From NCBI RefSeq assembly GCF_034555375.1, contig NZ_CP140706.1, forward strand, positions 115,001 to 179,000: a stretch of DNA of 64,000 nt, written 5' to 3'. The position numbers were made by a program, and so were the translations under genes. How positions within the stretch are numbered: the stretch's first letter is position 1; each line of letters starts with the position of its first letter. Under the pieces are notes generated by a model. It was not told where the DNA came from, made no database searches, and saw nothing but the letters and a program-made list of their open reading frames with translations. The DNA comes from Pseudomonas sp. B33.4 (GTDB lineage Bacteria > Pseudomonadota > Gammaproteobacteria > Pseudomonadales > Pseudomonadaceae). Below are positions 40,401 through 45,932 of this stretch, in pieces.

Positions 40401-40487
40401 TTCAACGAGTACGCGGCGCACGCCCTCTGGTGACACCACGAATACCTGACCGACAATGCTTTTGACGATGGCAACAACACTGCTCAT
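22449..40487 (-). CDS. lapA: LapA: giant RTX-type surface adhesin, about 6012 residues
   Basis: LapA anchors cells to surfaces. Residues 1-106 form the retention module (VVAIVKSIVGQVFVVSPEGV), which plugs the LapE channel. TAAG at 107-110 is the LapG cleavage site. Residues 176-4776 are 46 repeats of 100 residues. The last 1236 residues hold a Calx-beta-like unit, cadherin-like modules, a PA14-like region (about 24520-24960), a vWFA domain with MIDAS DSSGSMSSS (about 23950) and RTX nonapeptides (GGAGNDILFG type, about 22760-22940). A type I secretion signal ends the protein. I noticed no cysteine. ATG 40487 follows GGAGAG; a frame extension to 40508 is not needed. Export is by LapE-LapB-LapC, encoded divergently. 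Confidence 0.97.
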   Translation of the reverse strand: MSSVVAIVKSIVGQVFVVSPEGVRRVLVEGDRLFVGDQIDTGLSGAVSLELADGRTLDLGRETQWSANAPDSSTDLAEATAQAAPSVAELQQAIAAGVDPTTALDATAAGPSAAGTGGAAGGGHSFVMLDATAGRVDPTIGFPTAGINSAGQAAQNITGGQTTDTTTNALRESTLSLSATPSITEAGGVLVYTATLTQAPLTDLTITLSNGAVIVIPAGSTTGTVNVPLAPNDTVYNDPSQIDVTVTGTTGGNGITVTPPTTPATTQVTDTIDTTTVTLTAGPSVTEGGQITYTATLTNPAQTPVTVTLSNGSTITIGAGQTTGTVNVPTPANDVYNNGSTVTTTITGATGGNFENLVPNPTPAVTTITDSIDTTNLTLTATGTVVEGGQITYTATLTNPAQTPVTVTLSNGSTITIEAGQTTGTVNVPTAANDVYNNGGTVSTTITGATGGNFESLVPNTTPATTTVTDSIDTTSVSLTATGTVVEGGQITYTATLTNAAQTPVTITLSNGSTITIEAGKTTGSVNVPTAANDVYNNGSTVSTTITGTSGGNFENLVPNTTPATTTITDSIDDTNLSLTATGSVAEGGSIVYTATLTNPAGTPVTVTLSNGSVITIDAGKTTGTVTVPAPADDVYKDSGKVEVTIKDASGGNFENLVPSTVPAVTEVTDTIDTSTVKLTADTSVAEGGTVTYIATVGAPVTGSPVVVTLANGQSITIEVGKTTGTVTTTAPNDALTGNAPLTNSITGVSGGNYEDLVADKTPVSTAVTDVTDTTNLSLSATGSVAEGGSIVYTATLTNAAGSPVTVTLSNGSVITIEAGKTTGTVTVAAPADDVYKDAGKVEVTITDATGGNFENLVPSTVPAVTDVTDTVDTTTVKLTATESAAEGGIVTYTATVGAPVTGSPVVVTLANGQNITIEVGKTTGTVTTPAPNDALTGHAPITNAITGVSGGNYEDLVADKTPVSTTVTDTTDTTDLTLSATGTVAEGGQITYTATLTNAAGSPVTVTLSNGSVITIEAGKTSGTVTVAAPADDVYKDAGKVEVTIKDATGGDFENLVPSTVPAVTDVTDTIDTSTVKLTATETAAEGGTVTYTATVGAPVTGSPVIVTLANGQTITIAVGQTTGTATATAPNDALTGHAPLTNSITNVTGGNYENLVADKTPVSTTVTDTTDTTSLTLSATGTVAEGGSIVYTATLTNPAGTPVTVNLSNGSVITIEAGKTTGTVTVAAPADDVYKDAGKVEVTIKDATGGNFENLVPSTVPAVTDVTDTIDTSTVKLTATETAAEGGTVTYTATVGAPVTGSPVVVTLANGQSITIDVGKTTGTVSTTAPNDVLAGHAPLTNSITNVSGGNYENLVADKTPVSTTVTDTVDTTTVSLTATGNVNEGGSIVYTATLTNPAGTPVTVTLSNGSTITIDAGKTTGTVTVPAPADDVYKDAGKLEVTIKETSGGNFENLVANPTPAVTNVADTINTTHLTLSAESYVLEGTSITYTATLTNAAQTPVTVNLSNGQTITIEAGKTSGSVTIAAPSDDVYKDVSKLTVTMTDATGGNFEKLDVSKTPVSTTVNDTIDKTTLTLSASDTVSEGGQITYTATLSNPAGTAMTVTLANGAVINIAAGATSGSVNFAAPANTPYIDGGKVQTAIASHSGGNFEQVDANRSAVVTTVTDTVDTTNISLSATASVAEGGSIVYTASLTNPAGTAMTVTLSNGAVINIAKGATSGTATVAAPADDVYKDAGKVDASITKTTGGNFENLVVDKTPAVTDVTDTIDNSTVSLTATASTSEGGVVVYTASVTAPVTGSPVVVTLSNGQTITIPVGASSGSVNFTAPNDALAGGNTLSVKIDGASGGNYENLVADKTPAVTSVTDTVDTTNLSLSATGTVAEGGSIVYTATLTNPAGTPVTVTLSNGSVITIDAGKTTGTVTVAAPADDVYKDAGKVEVTIKDATGGNFENLVPSTTPAVTDVTDTIDTSTVKLTADTTVAEGGTVTYTATVGAPVTGSPVVVTLANGQSITIEVGKTTGTVTFTAPNDALTGQASLGNSITGVSGGNYENLVADKTPVSTTVTDTVDTTDLSLSATNSVAEGGSIIYTATLTNPAGTPVTVTLSNGSVITIEAGKTTGTVTVAAPADDVYKDAGKVEVTIKDATGGNFENLVPSTVPAVTEVTDTIDTSTVKLTATESAAEGGTVTYTATVGAPVTGSPVVVTLANGQTITIEVGKTSGTATTTAPNDALNGHTPLTNAITDVSGGNYENLVADKTPVSTTVTDTVDTTNLSLTATGTVAEGGSIVYTATLTNPAGTPVTVTLSNGSVINIEAGKTTGTVTVPAPADDVYKDAGKVEVSIKDATGGNFENLVPSTTPAVTDVTDTIDTSTVKLTATESAAEGGTVTYTATVGAPVTGSPVVVTLANGQNITIEVGKTTGTVTTTAPNDALTGHAPLTNAITDVSGGNYENLVADKTPVSTTVTDTVDTTNLSLTATGTVDEGGQITYTATLTNAAGSPVTVTLSNGSVITIKAGETTGTVTVDAPKDDVYKDAGTVEATIKGATGGDFENLVTNTAPAVTTVNDTIDTSTVSLTATANVAEGETVVYTATVTAPVTGSPVVVNLSNGQTITIAVGETTGSVNFVAPNSPLAGGSSLSVTIDGATGGNYEKLAVDGKSADTAVSDTTDTTNLNLTATDSVAEGGSIVYTATLTNPAGTPVTVTLSNGSVITIEAGKTTGTVTVPAPADDVYKDAGKVEVTIKDATGGNFENLVPSTVPAVTNVTDTIDTITVKLTATESAAEGGTVTYTATVGAPVTGSPVVVTLANGQTITIGVGQTTGTAITTAPNDALTGHAPITNAITEVSGGNYENLVADKTPVSTNVTDTVDTTNLSLTATGTVAEGGSIIYTATLTNAAGSPVTVTLSNGAVITIDAGKTSGTVTVPAPADDVYKDAGKVEATISTATGGNFENLVPSTVPAVTNVTDTIDTSTVKLTADTSVAEGGTVTYTATVGAPVTGSPVVVTLSNGQTITIGVGQTTGTAITTAPNDALTGHAPITNAITEVSGGNYENLVADKTPVSTNVTDTVDTTNLSLSATGSVAEGGSIVYTATLTNAAGSPVTVTLSNGAVITIEAGKTTGTVSVPAPADDVYKDAGKVEATISTATGGNFENLVPSTVPAVTEVTDTIDTSTVKLTADTSVAEGGTVTYTATVGAPVTGSPVTVTLANGQNITIEVGKTTGTVTFTAPNDALTGHAPLTNAITNVSGGNYENLVADTSPVSTNVTDTVDTTNLSLTATGTVAEGGSIIYTATLTNAAGSPVTVTLSNGAVITIDAGKTTGTVTVPAPADDVYKDAGKVEATISTATGGNFENLVPSTVPAVTEVTDTIDTSTVKLTADTSVAEGGTVTYTATVGAPVTGSPVTVTLANGQNITIEVGKTTGTVTTTAPNDALTGQAPLTNSITGVTGGNYENLVADKTPVSTTVTDTVDTTNLSLSATGSVAEGGSIVYTATLTNAAGSPVTVTLSNGAVITIEAGKTTGTVTVAAPADDVYKDAGKVEATISTATGGNFENLVPSTVPAVTNVTDTIDTTTVKLTATESAAEGGNVTYTATVGAPITGSPVVVTLANGQTITIGVGQTTGTATTTAPNDALTGHAPLTNAITDVTGGNFENLVADKSPVSTNVTDTVDTTNLSLSATNSVAEGGSIVYTATLTNAAGSPVTVTLSNGAVITIDAGKTSGTVSVPAPADDVYKDAGTVQATISTATGGNFENLVPSTLPAVTSVTDTIDTTTVKLTATESAAEGGNVIYTATVGAPVTGSPVVVTLSNGQTITIGVGQTTGTATTTAPNDALTGHAPLTNSITNVTGGNYENLVADKTPVSTNVTDTVDTTNLSLSATGSVAEGGSIVYTATLTNAAGSPVTVTLSNGAVITIDAGKTTGTVTVPAPADDVYKDAGTVQATISNATGGNFENLVPSTTPAITSVTDTIDTTTVKLTATATAAEGGNVVYTATVGAPVTGSPVVVTLSNGQTITIGVGQTTGTATTTAPNDALTGHAPLTNSITNVTGGNYENLVADKTPVSTNVTDTVDTTNLSLSATGSVAEGGSIVYTATLTNAAGSPVTVTLSNGAVITIDAGKTTGTVTVPAPADDVYKDAGTVQATISTATGGNFENLVPSTVPAVTSVTDTIDTTTVKLTATESAAEGGNVVYTATVGAPVTGSPVVVTLANGQTITIGVGQTTGTATTTAPNDALTGHAPLTNSITNVTGGNYENLVADKTPVSTNVTDTVDTTNLSLSATGSVAEGGSIVYTATLTNAAGSPVTVTLSNGAVITIDAGKTTGTVTVPAPADDVYKDAGTVQATISTATGGNFENLAPSTTPAITSVTDTIDTTTVKLTATATAAEGGNVVYTATVGAPVTGSPVVVTLANGQTITIGVGQTTGTATTTAPNDALTGHAPLTNAITNVTGGNYENLIADKTPVSTTVTDTVDTTNLSLSATGTVAEGGQITYTATLTNAAGSPVTVTLSNGSVITIDAGKTTGTVTVPAPADDVYKDAGNVQATIKTATGGSFENLVTSTTPAVTSVTDTIDTTTVKLTATGTAAEGGNVVYTATVGAAVTGAPVVVTLANGQTITIDIGKTTGTVTTTAPNDALTGHAPLTNSISNVTGGNYENLVADKTPVSTTVTDTIDTTNLTLSATGTVAEGGQITYTATLTNAAGSPVTVTLSNGSVITIEAGKTTGTVTVPAPADDVYKDAGNVQASITGTSGGGFENLVTSNTPAVTSVTDTIDTTTVSITGSSSVTEGQTASYTVSLNHPAQTEVTLKIVYSGTAADGSDFTGVYTVKIPAGASSAQFNVATIDDKITEGTENFVVKIDSATGGNFENLAVSSTNGSVSTSIIDNDAPPVIDLDANNSSGATGADYKVTFTENTPGAGVSIADTDIKITDPDSTMLTGATVVLTNRQDGDALNLGNSVNGITINANSTNGTVTLTLSGNATLADYMQAIKNISFTNSSEDPSTVPRIITVTVTDGGNYSNTATTTVNVVAVNDAPVAAPSNVTGTEDTPLVLGWSTFGVTDVDSPASSLGIKITQLPGEGKLQYLDGSTWKDVANNQTFSKADIDAGKLRFLPDANESGVNGYGGTGLGNNQADYAQIKFQPTDGQLLGNTGTVKIDITPVADAPTVGVADNSVKSTGLIKEVWTGLSGLGTNGNGADSTTLKNVIDGAGTPNSSTNVNNVQSDGSVTAGTASKTSGLIYLEAGKTYTFSGIGDDSLLVTIGGKNVASTTWGVGGNLNGSFTPTTSGYYTLDIYHHNQSGPGSYDVNLSVNGSTPIDLSSTGVPIYTGVKDLVNSGVTVSDLHGTNGEGYYDGYKLNTGAEGTTVKLSAITTALTDTDGSETLSVKISGAPVGSVLSDGAGHTFTVTASSGDANVTGWNLGSLTVTPPPYYNGQFNLTVTSTSTEMVGGSASSTATIPVTVVPAVYNAIVATSGDDTFSGTDGNDIMVADIGGLTVVPGTNYNIAFMVDSSGSMSSSSISAAKDSLTSVFNTLKQSLGGSNSGTVNIFLVDFDTQVNKSVSVNLNDPNALTQLKAVLDSMSSGGGTNYEDVFKTTANWFQSADAVANTGAKNLTYFITDGQPTYYQSGEQTNPTLYGSVKFDSVVTTSNYKLGDTFSTYIDNTHYLSINASGIAQLQTYTARYGWSTTNLGTVHAQGDGTYELSSLAGSGSSTTSTTTDNSTSSFALLSGLSNVEAIGLNSGVSLNDLKPYDSDKTPQTNIDPKDLANSIIGHTEATLPGNDTVSGGDGNDILFGDLVSFNGIAGEGYQAMQAFVAQQTGVDVSKVTTSNVHQYITEHYQAFDVSGAHDGNDTLLGGAGNDILFGSGGNDLLDGGKGNDILLGGTGNDTLIGGQGNDILIGGSGADTFVWKAGDTGNDVIKDFKAADGDRIDLRDLLQGETGSTIDNFLKITTVDGTSSLQVSSAGKFNSGDAAAATPDVTIKLEGNNWSSANIHNLIAGSDPTIKVDHNNS
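26161..39960 (-). repeat. 46 tandem repeats of exactly 300 bp in lapA
   Basis: The motif GTGGTGTCGA-GGTGTCGGT (plus strand) recurs at every 300 nt from 26161 to 39661 with no insertion or deletion, giving 46 units of 100 residues. From about the fifth unit, two types alternate. Type A carries TLTN(A/P)AG(S/T)PVTVTLS and DDVYKDAG; type B carries GAPVTGSPVVVTL and NDALTGHAPLTN. The effective period is then 600 nt. The array begins with A-like units and is interrupted around unit 14-16 by divergent A-like units. Confidence 0.95.
40119..40127 (-). repeat. G9 homopolymer in the lapA coding strand
   Basis: Nine consecutive C on the plus strand encode Gly121-Gly123 as GGG GGG GGG, 11 residues after the LapG cleavage site TAAG. 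Gain or loss of one base would shift the frame of the remaining 5,889 codons. Confidence 0.9.
40158..40169 (-). other. LapG cleavage site (TAAG) in LapA
   Basis: The codons encode Thr-Ala-Ala-Gly at residues 107-110 in the context ALDATAAGPSAAG. This matches the site and numbering known for LapA of P. fluorescens, where LapG cuts between the two alanines. Confidence 0.92.
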
Positions 40488-40601
40488 TGAAGACTCTCCG
40501 GGTGTCACGTTCAGTTGACTTCCATGGACCTGACGGCATGGGCGCCGATTCAGTCTGGACGTACTTTAAAAATTTGCGAAACAAGTTTGACGCGTCTAAT
40601 C

Positions 40602-40615
40602 GTCAATATTTTGGC
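40602..40615. promoter_or_regulatory. FleQ-box-like site 1 in the lapA-lapE spacer
   Basis: GTCAATATTTTGGC matches 11 of 14 positions of the FleQ consensus as I recall it (GTCAATAAATTGAC). It overlaps a dyad TTGACG (40587-40592) / CGTCAA (40601-40606). It lies about 115 nt upstream of the lapA start. Confidence 0.5.
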
Positions 40616-40640
40616 TAGATTCTTTCGCTATTAACTTTAT

Positions 40641-40654
40641 GCCAAACTATTGAC
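40641..40654. promoter_or_regulatory. FleQ-box-like site 2 in the lapA-lapE spacer
   Basis: GCCAAACTATTGAC is, on the minus strand, GTCAATAGTTTGGC: 13 of 14 identical to site 1 in the opposite orientation. The two sites are 25 nt apart. FleQ with c-di-GMP is known to act at lapA promoters in P. putida. The match here is by eye. Confidence 0.5.
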
Positions 40655-40844
40655 CTTCTGGGTGCCATCCTAAACAATCGCCCCACTAATGTCACATTGA
40701 TATTTCCGCGGCGACCTGTCCTTCAGCGTGTGATCCAGTTCCTGTTTTGAACTTTCCGACATACGGTCAATCTGGTTGCCATCATCCGACGCAGCGCCAC
40801 GTTTTGCTGTGATTCAAGACAAGAAGTTCTGGGAAATTCCTACC

Positions 40845-42197
40845 ATGCGTTCGCCCCTGCTTTTCGCCGTACCCTTCGCTCTCGCCGCCTCTTTTGTACA
40901 AGCACAATCCTTACCAGAAGCCATGCAGCAGGCATTGGATGTCCATCCGGAAATCCAGGCAGGGGTCAACAGTCGTTTGGCCGCGGATTATCAATTAAGA
41001 GCGGCGAAAGGGGGATACCTGCCGAAGGTCGATCTGCTCGGCGGTTATGGCCGTGAAGGCACCGACAGCGTGACCACTCGCGCCAACTCCGGCGGTAACC
41101 ACTACGAAACCCTGAACCGTAGCGAGTCAAGTTTACGTCTCTCGCAAATGGTCTTTGACGGTTTTGCGACGTCCAGCGAAGTCGGGCGTCAACAAGCCAC
41201 CGTCAACTCCCGCGCCTACTCGTTGCTCGGCACTTCCGAGCGCACCGCGCTGACCGTCGCCCAGGTTTACCTGGATGTGCTGACCCGTCGTGAGTTCGTG
41301 CGTCTGGCCGAAGACAATCTCAAGAGCCACCAGCGCATCTACGATCAGATTCAGTTGCGCACCCAGCGCGGCGTCGGCAGCGGTGCCGACCTCGATCAGG
41401 CCGAAGCGCGGATGGCCCAGGCCCGCAACAACCTGATCACCGAGCAGACCAATCTGGCCGACTCGGAAACCAACTTCCTCAGCGCCGTTGGCCAGATGCC
41501 TGATCAACTGGAGCGTCCGGCGCCGTTCATGGCGATGATGCCGGCCAATCTCAATGAAGCGCGCCAGCAGATGCTGGAAAACAGCCCGATCCTGCGCTCG
41601 GCCGAATCCGATATCGCCGCCGCCGAGAAGCAGTACGAAACCGCCAAGTCGACCTTCTACCCACGTTTCGACGCTGAGTTGGGTCGCACCGCCGACAACG
41701 ACCTCGACGGCCAGAACGGCCACAACAACGAATGGCAGGCGATGCTGCGCATGCGCTTCAACCTCTATTCCGGTGGCAGCAACAAGGCCGATCTGGAATC
41801 CAAGTCGTACCTGTCGAACCAGGCGCTGGACATCCGCAACAACGCTTTGCGTCAGTTGAACGAAGAACTCGGTCTGGCCTGGAACGCCTTGAACAACGCC
41901 AACGCGCAGGTGCCGATCGCGCAGCAATACGTCGATCACAGCACCTCGGTGCGCACCGCCTACCAGCGTCAGTTCAGCCTTGGCGAACGTACCTTGCTGG
42001 ATTTGCTCGACAGCGAAAACGAGTTGTTCACCGCTTCGCGGCGTCTGGCTGAAATCAAAAACATTCAGTTATTTACTCAGTACCGAATCAAGGCGACCAT
42101 GGGCGAGTTGCTCAGAAGCCAGGGAGTGGTCGCACCGTTGGCATCCGTTGTGCAAAACGACGTCAAGCCCAAGGTCCAGCTGCCTGGGATGAATTGA
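40845..42197 (+). CDS. lapE: LapE: TolC-family outer-membrane channel for LapA
   Basis: The 450-residue protein has a signal peptide (MRSPLLFAVPFALAASFVQA) and the two OEP repeats of TolC proteins, ending with a helical, channel-forming C-terminal half (SLGERTLLDLLDSENELFTA). It forms the outer-membrane pore of the type I secretion system. It also holds the LapA retention module in place until LapG cuts it. The frame is open from 40776, but ATG 40845 begins the signal peptide. It is the first gene of lapEBC, divergent from lapA across 357 nt. Confidence 0.95.
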   Translation: MRSPLLFAVPFALAASFVQAQSLPEAMQQALDVHPEIQAGVNSRLAADYQLRAAKGGYLPKVDLLGGYGREGTDSVTTRANSGGNHYETLNRSESSLRLSQMVFDGFATSSEVGRQQATVNSRAYSLLGTSERTALTVAQVYLDVLTRREFVRLAEDNLKSHQRIYDQIQLRTQRGVGSGADLDQAEARMAQARNNLITEQTNLADSETNFLSAVGQMPDQLERPAPFMAMMPANLNEARQQMLENSPILRSAESDIAAAEKQYETAKSTFYPRFDAELGRTADNDLDGQNGHNNEWQAMLRMRFNLYSGGSNKADLESKSYLSNQALDIRNNALRQLNEELGLAWNALNNANAQVPIAQQYVDHSTSVRTAYQRQFSLGERTLLDLLDSENELFTASRRLAEIKNIQLFTQYRIKATMGELLRSQGVVAPLASVVQNDVKPKVQLPGMN

Positions 42198-42231
42198 GTT
42201 ATCCCTTTTCAACTGTCAAAGAGTGTCGAGC

Positions 42232-44388
42232 GTGGAATCAGAAGTCAGTCGAGTTCAACTCAGTCATGATCCACGCGCGTTGCACGACGATCCGTTACTG
42301 GACGGCCTGCTCGCCCTTTGCATGCTCCATCAGAAACCCGCCAGCGCGGCGATGCTGACCACCGGCCTGCCGCTGCCCAAACAACGCCTCAGTGTCGAGT
42401 TGCTGCCCCGCGCCGCGGCTCGCGCCGGCCTGCAAGGTCGGGTGCTGCAACGCAAACTGGAAGAAATTCCGGCGATCGCCATGCCGGCGTTGCTGCTGCT
42501 CAAGGATGGCCGCAGCGCCGTCCTGCTCGGCTGGCAGGGCGACAACGAAGCACGGGTGCTGCTCAGCGAAACCGACGGCGGCGAGTCCATCGTCAGTCGC
42601 GAACTGCTCGCCGACGATTACACCGGCAAAGTCTTCTTCGCTCAGCCGCAACACAAATTCGACGTCAATCACGGCACGCTGATTCCGCGTGCGCGCTCGT
42701 GGTTCCGCGACACCCTCAAGCGTTCGCGCTGGCTGTATGCCGATGCGATCGCCGCGAGTTTCCTGATCAACATCATCGCCATGGCCGCGCCGCTGTTCGT
42801 GATGAACGTCTACGACCGCGTGGTGCCGAACCAGGCCGAAGCGACCCTGTGGGTGTTGGCGCTGGGCATCACCGGCGCCTACCTCTTTGACCTGATCCTC
42901 AAGAGCCTGCGCAGTCTGTGCCTGGATCTGGCCGGGAAGAAAACCGACCTGATCATCTCGGCGACGCTGTTCGAACGCATCGTCGGCATGTCGATGAAAT
43001 ACCGCCCGGCGCGGGTCGGCAGCTTTGCGCAGAACATCCACGAGTTTCAGAGCCTGCGCGACTTCCTTGCCTCGCTGACCCTGACCAGCCTGATCGACCT
43101 GCCGTTCACCATCCTCATCTTCATCGTCATCGCCATTCTCGGCGGGCATCTGGTGTGGATTCCGGTGCTGGCGTTCCCGATTGCGTTGCTGATCGGCTAC
43201 GCCTTGCAGAAGCCGCTGGTGGCCACCATGGAACGCACCATGGCCCTCGGTGCCGAGCGCCAGTCGAGCCTGATCGAAACCCTCGCCGGCCTCGACGCGG
43301 TCAAGGTCAACAACGCCGAAAGCGAACGTCAGTACCAGTGGGAGCAGACCATCGGCACCCTCAGTCGCCTCGAACTGCGGGTGAAAATGCTCTCCGGTCT
43401 GGCGATGAACATCACCCTGCTGATCCAGCAACTGGCCGGGGTGATCATGATTGTCTTCGGCGTGTACCAGATCATCGCCGGAAACCTGAGCATGGGCGGT
43501 CTGATTGCCTGCTACATGCTCAGCGGCCGCGCACTGAGCCCACTGGCGTCGCTGTCGGGCCTGTTGACCCGTTATCAGCAAGCCCGCGTGACCATGACTT
43601 CGGTCGACCAGATGATGGAGCTGCCGCAAGAGCGCAACTTCGAAGAGCGCCCGCTGAGCCGCAAGGTTTTGCAGGGTGCGATCGAATGCCGCCAGCTCAA
43701 CTTCACTTACCCGGAACAACAGAACCCGGCGCTGAAGAACATCAATCTGGTGATCCGACCCGGCGAGAAAATCGGCATCATCGGCCGCAGCGGCTCGGGC
43801 AAGAGTTCGCTGGCGAAACTCCTGGTTGGCCTGTATCAGCCGGACGACGGTGCGTTGCTGGTCGACGGTGTGGATATCCGTCAGATCGACGTCAGTGAGC
43901 TGCGCTACAACATCGGCTACGTGCCACAGGACATTCAGCTGCTGGCCGGCACCCTGCGTGACAATCTCGTCTCTGGCGCACGCTATGTAGAAGACGAGCT
44001 TGTCCTGCAGGCGGCCGAACTGGCCGGCGTCCACGAATTCGCCCGTCTGCACCCGCAAGGCTACGAGCTGCAAGTCGGCGAACGCGGGCAGAACCTCTCC
44101 GGTGGCCAACGGCAGAACGTCGCGCTGGCCCGGGCGCTGTTGCTCAATCCACCGATCCTGCTGATGGACGAGCCGACCAGTGCGATGGACAACACCGGTG
44201 AAGAACGTCTCAAGCAACGCCTCGCCGCCGTGATTGAAAACAAGACCGTGGTGCTGGTCACGCACCGGGCTTCACTGTTGTCGCTGGTCGATCGTCTGCT
44301 GGTGATCGATCGTGGACAAATTCTCGCCGATGGCCCGAAAGCCGCCGTGATGGAAGCGTTGAAGAAGGGGCAGATCAGTGTTGCTTAA
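42232..44388 (+). CDS. lapB: LapB: type I secretion ABC transporter, permease/ATPase
   Basis: The 718-residue protein has three parts. Residues 1-130 form a C39-like domain; I see no intact Cys-His protease site, so it likely only docks substrate. Six membrane segments span about 150-430 (ADAIAASFLINIIAMAAPLF onward). The nucleotide-binding domain has Walker A GRSGSGKSS, signature LSGGQRQ, Walker B ILLMDEPTSAMD and H-loop VTHR. It energises LapA export. GTG 42232 (MESEVSRV) is preferred over GTG 42223 because AGAG then lies 9 nt upstream. The final 11 nt overlap lapC. Confidence 0.95.
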   Translation: MESEVSRVQLSHDPRALHDDPLLDGLLALCMLHQKPASAAMLTTGLPLPKQRLSVELLPRAAARAGLQGRVLQRKLEEIPAIAMPALLLLKDGRSAVLLGWQGDNEARVLLSETDGGESIVSRELLADDYTGKVFFAQPQHKFDVNHGTLIPRARSWFRDTLKRSRWLYADAIAASFLINIIAMAAPLFVMNVYDRVVPNQAEATLWVLALGITGAYLFDLILKSLRSLCLDLAGKKTDLIISATLFERIVGMSMKYRPARVGSFAQNIHEFQSLRDFLASLTLTSLIDLPFTILIFIVIAILGGHLVWIPVLAFPIALLIGYALQKPLVATMERTMALGAERQSSLIETLAGLDAVKVNNAESERQYQWEQTIGTLSRLELRVKMLSGLAMNITLLIQQLAGVIMIVFGVYQIIAGNLSMGGLIACYMLSGRALSPLASLSGLLTRYQQARVTMTSVDQMMELPQERNFEERPLSRKVLQGAIECRQLNFTYPEQQNPALKNINLVIRPGEKIGIIGRSGSGKSSLAKLLVGLYQPDDGALLVDGVDIRQIDVSELRYNIGYVPQDIQLLAGTLRDNLVSGARYVEDELVLQAAELAGVHEFARLHPQGYELQVGERGQNLSGGQRQNVALARALLLNPPILLMDEPTSAMDNTGEERLKQRLAAVIENKTVVLVTHRASLLSLVDRLLVIDRGQILADGPKAAVMEALKKGQISVA

Positions 44389-45745
44389 GTCGGGTTTCAA
44401 GGATTCGATCCGTCGCTACTTCAAAGGCTCGGCATCGTTGCAGGGCCAGCCGCTGCCGGAGGTCAACAAAGCGCTGATCGAAGACGCCCCGCGCGTCGTG
44501 CGCCTGACCATCTGGGCGATCATCGGCTTCTTTATCTTCCTGCTGCTGTGGGCCAACTTCGCCGTGATCGACGAAGTGACCAAGGGCGACGGCAAGGCGA
44601 TTCCGTCGTCGAAGATCCAGAAAATCCAGAACCTTGAGGGCGGGATCATCTCTGAACTGTTCGTCAAGGAAGGCCAGATTGTTGAAGCCGGCGCGCCGTT
44701 GATTCGCCTCGACGACACGCGATTTGCCTCCAACGTCGGTGAAACCGAGGCTGATCGCCTGTCGATGCTGCTGCGCGTCGAGCGATTGAGTGCTGAAGTG
44801 GATGATCGCCCGCTGAATTTCCCCGAGGACGTGCTCAAAGCCGTGCCGGGTCAGGCGAAAAGCGAAGAGTCGCTGTACATCAGCCGTCGTCAGCAACTGC
44901 ACGACGAGATCGGTGGTTTGCAGGAGCAGTTGATCCAGCGTCAGCAAGAGCTGCGCGAGTTCGCCTCCAAGCAAGCGCAATACCGTCAGCAACTCGGCTT
45001 GCAGCGTCAGGAAATCAACATGTCCGAGCCGCTGGTCGCGCAGGGCGCGGTGTCCCCTGTGGAAGTCTTGCGTCTGAAACGGGCCGAGGTGGAAACCCGC
45101 GGCCAGCTGGATGCAACGACGCTGGCCATCCCGCGCGCCGAATCGGCGATCAAGGAAGTGCAGCGCAAGATCGACGAAACGCGCGGCAAATTCCGCAGCG
45201 AAGCGCTGACCCAACTCAACGAAGCCCGCACCGACCTGAACAAGGCCAGCGCGACCGGCAAGGCGCTGGAAGACCGCGTCAGCCGTACGCTGGTGACATC
45301 GCCGGTGCGCGGTATCGTCAACAAGTTGCTGGTCAACACCATCGGCGGCGTTATTCAGCCGGGCAGCGACATGGTCGAAATCGTACCGCTGGACGACACC
45401 TTGCTGGTCGAAGCGAAAATCCGTCCGCAAGACATTGCCTTCCTGCATCCGGGGCAGGAAGCGATCGTCAAATTCACCGCGTATGACTACACCATTTACG
45501 GCGGGCTGAAGGCCAAGCTTGAGCAGATCGGTGCCGACACCATCACCGACGAAGACAAGAAAACCACGTACTACATCATCAAGGTGCGCACTGAGCGCAG
45601 TCACCTCGGCACGGACGAGAAGCCATTGCTGATCATCCCGGGGATGGTCGCGTCGGTGGACATCATCACCGGCAAGAAGTCGGTGTTGAGCTACCTGCTC
45701 AAACCGATCATCCGCGCGCGGGCCGAGGCGTTGCACGAGCGTTGA
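44378..45745 (+). CDS. lapC: LapC: HlyD-family membrane fusion protein
   Basis: This is a 455-residue periplasmic adaptor with one N-terminal membrane segment (LTIWAIIGFFIFLLLWANFA), a biotinyl-lipoyl half (IQNLEGGIISELFVKEGQIV), long coiled-coil hairpins (about 130-290) and the closing beta-barrel region (IRPQDIAFLHPGQEAIVKFT). It links LapB to LapE. The GTG start lies inside lapB (11-nt overlap), so translation is probably coupled. A REP doublet follows within 20 nt and probably marks the operon end. Confidence 0.95.
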   Translation: MLLKSGFKDSIRRYFKGSASLQGQPLPEVNKALIEDAPRVVRLTIWAIIGFFIFLLLWANFAVIDEVTKGDGKAIPSSKIQKIQNLEGGIISELFVKEGQIVEAGAPLIRLDDTRFASNVGETEADRLSMLLRVERLSAEVDDRPLNFPEDVLKAVPGQAKSEESLYISRRQQLHDEIGGLQEQLIQRQQELREFASKQAQYRQQLGLQRQEINMSEPLVAQGAVSPVEVLRLKRAEVETRGQLDATTLAIPRAESAIKEVQRKIDETRGKFRSEALTQLNEARTDLNKASATGKALEDRVSRTLVTSPVRGIVNKLLVNTIGGVIQPGSDMVEIVPLDDTLLVEAKIRPQDIAFLHPGQEAIVKFTAYDYTIYGGLKAKLEQIGADTITDEDKKTTYYIIKVRTERSHLGTDEKPLLIIPGMVASVDIITGKKSVLSYLLKPIIRARAEALHER

Positions 45746-45764
45746 TTTTTTAGTGACCTCACTG

Positions 45765-45855
45765 GCCTCATCGCGAGCAGGCTCACTCCTACAGTAACCG
45801 CATTTCTCCAGATGGAATGCGATCCCTGTAGGAGTGAGCCTGCTCGCGATGGCGG
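45765..45855. repeat. REP doublet (REPIN), type 1
   Basis: Inverted copies of the type 1 REP unit lie at 45765-45793 and 45827-45855, in the same head arrangement as at 11733. The doublet is directly downstream of lapC. Confidence 0.9.
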
Positions 45856-45932
45856 CAGCCCAAACACCACATCTCTGTCAATAAGTGACAAAAACCGTCA
45901 CTCACCACTCAGTCCATTCCTCACCAATCGCC

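Noticed and set aside
42295..44265. 656-codon open frame antisense to lapB
   Set aside because: It lies fully inside lapB, which has all ABC transporter motifs; composition is that of a reverse-frame shadow.
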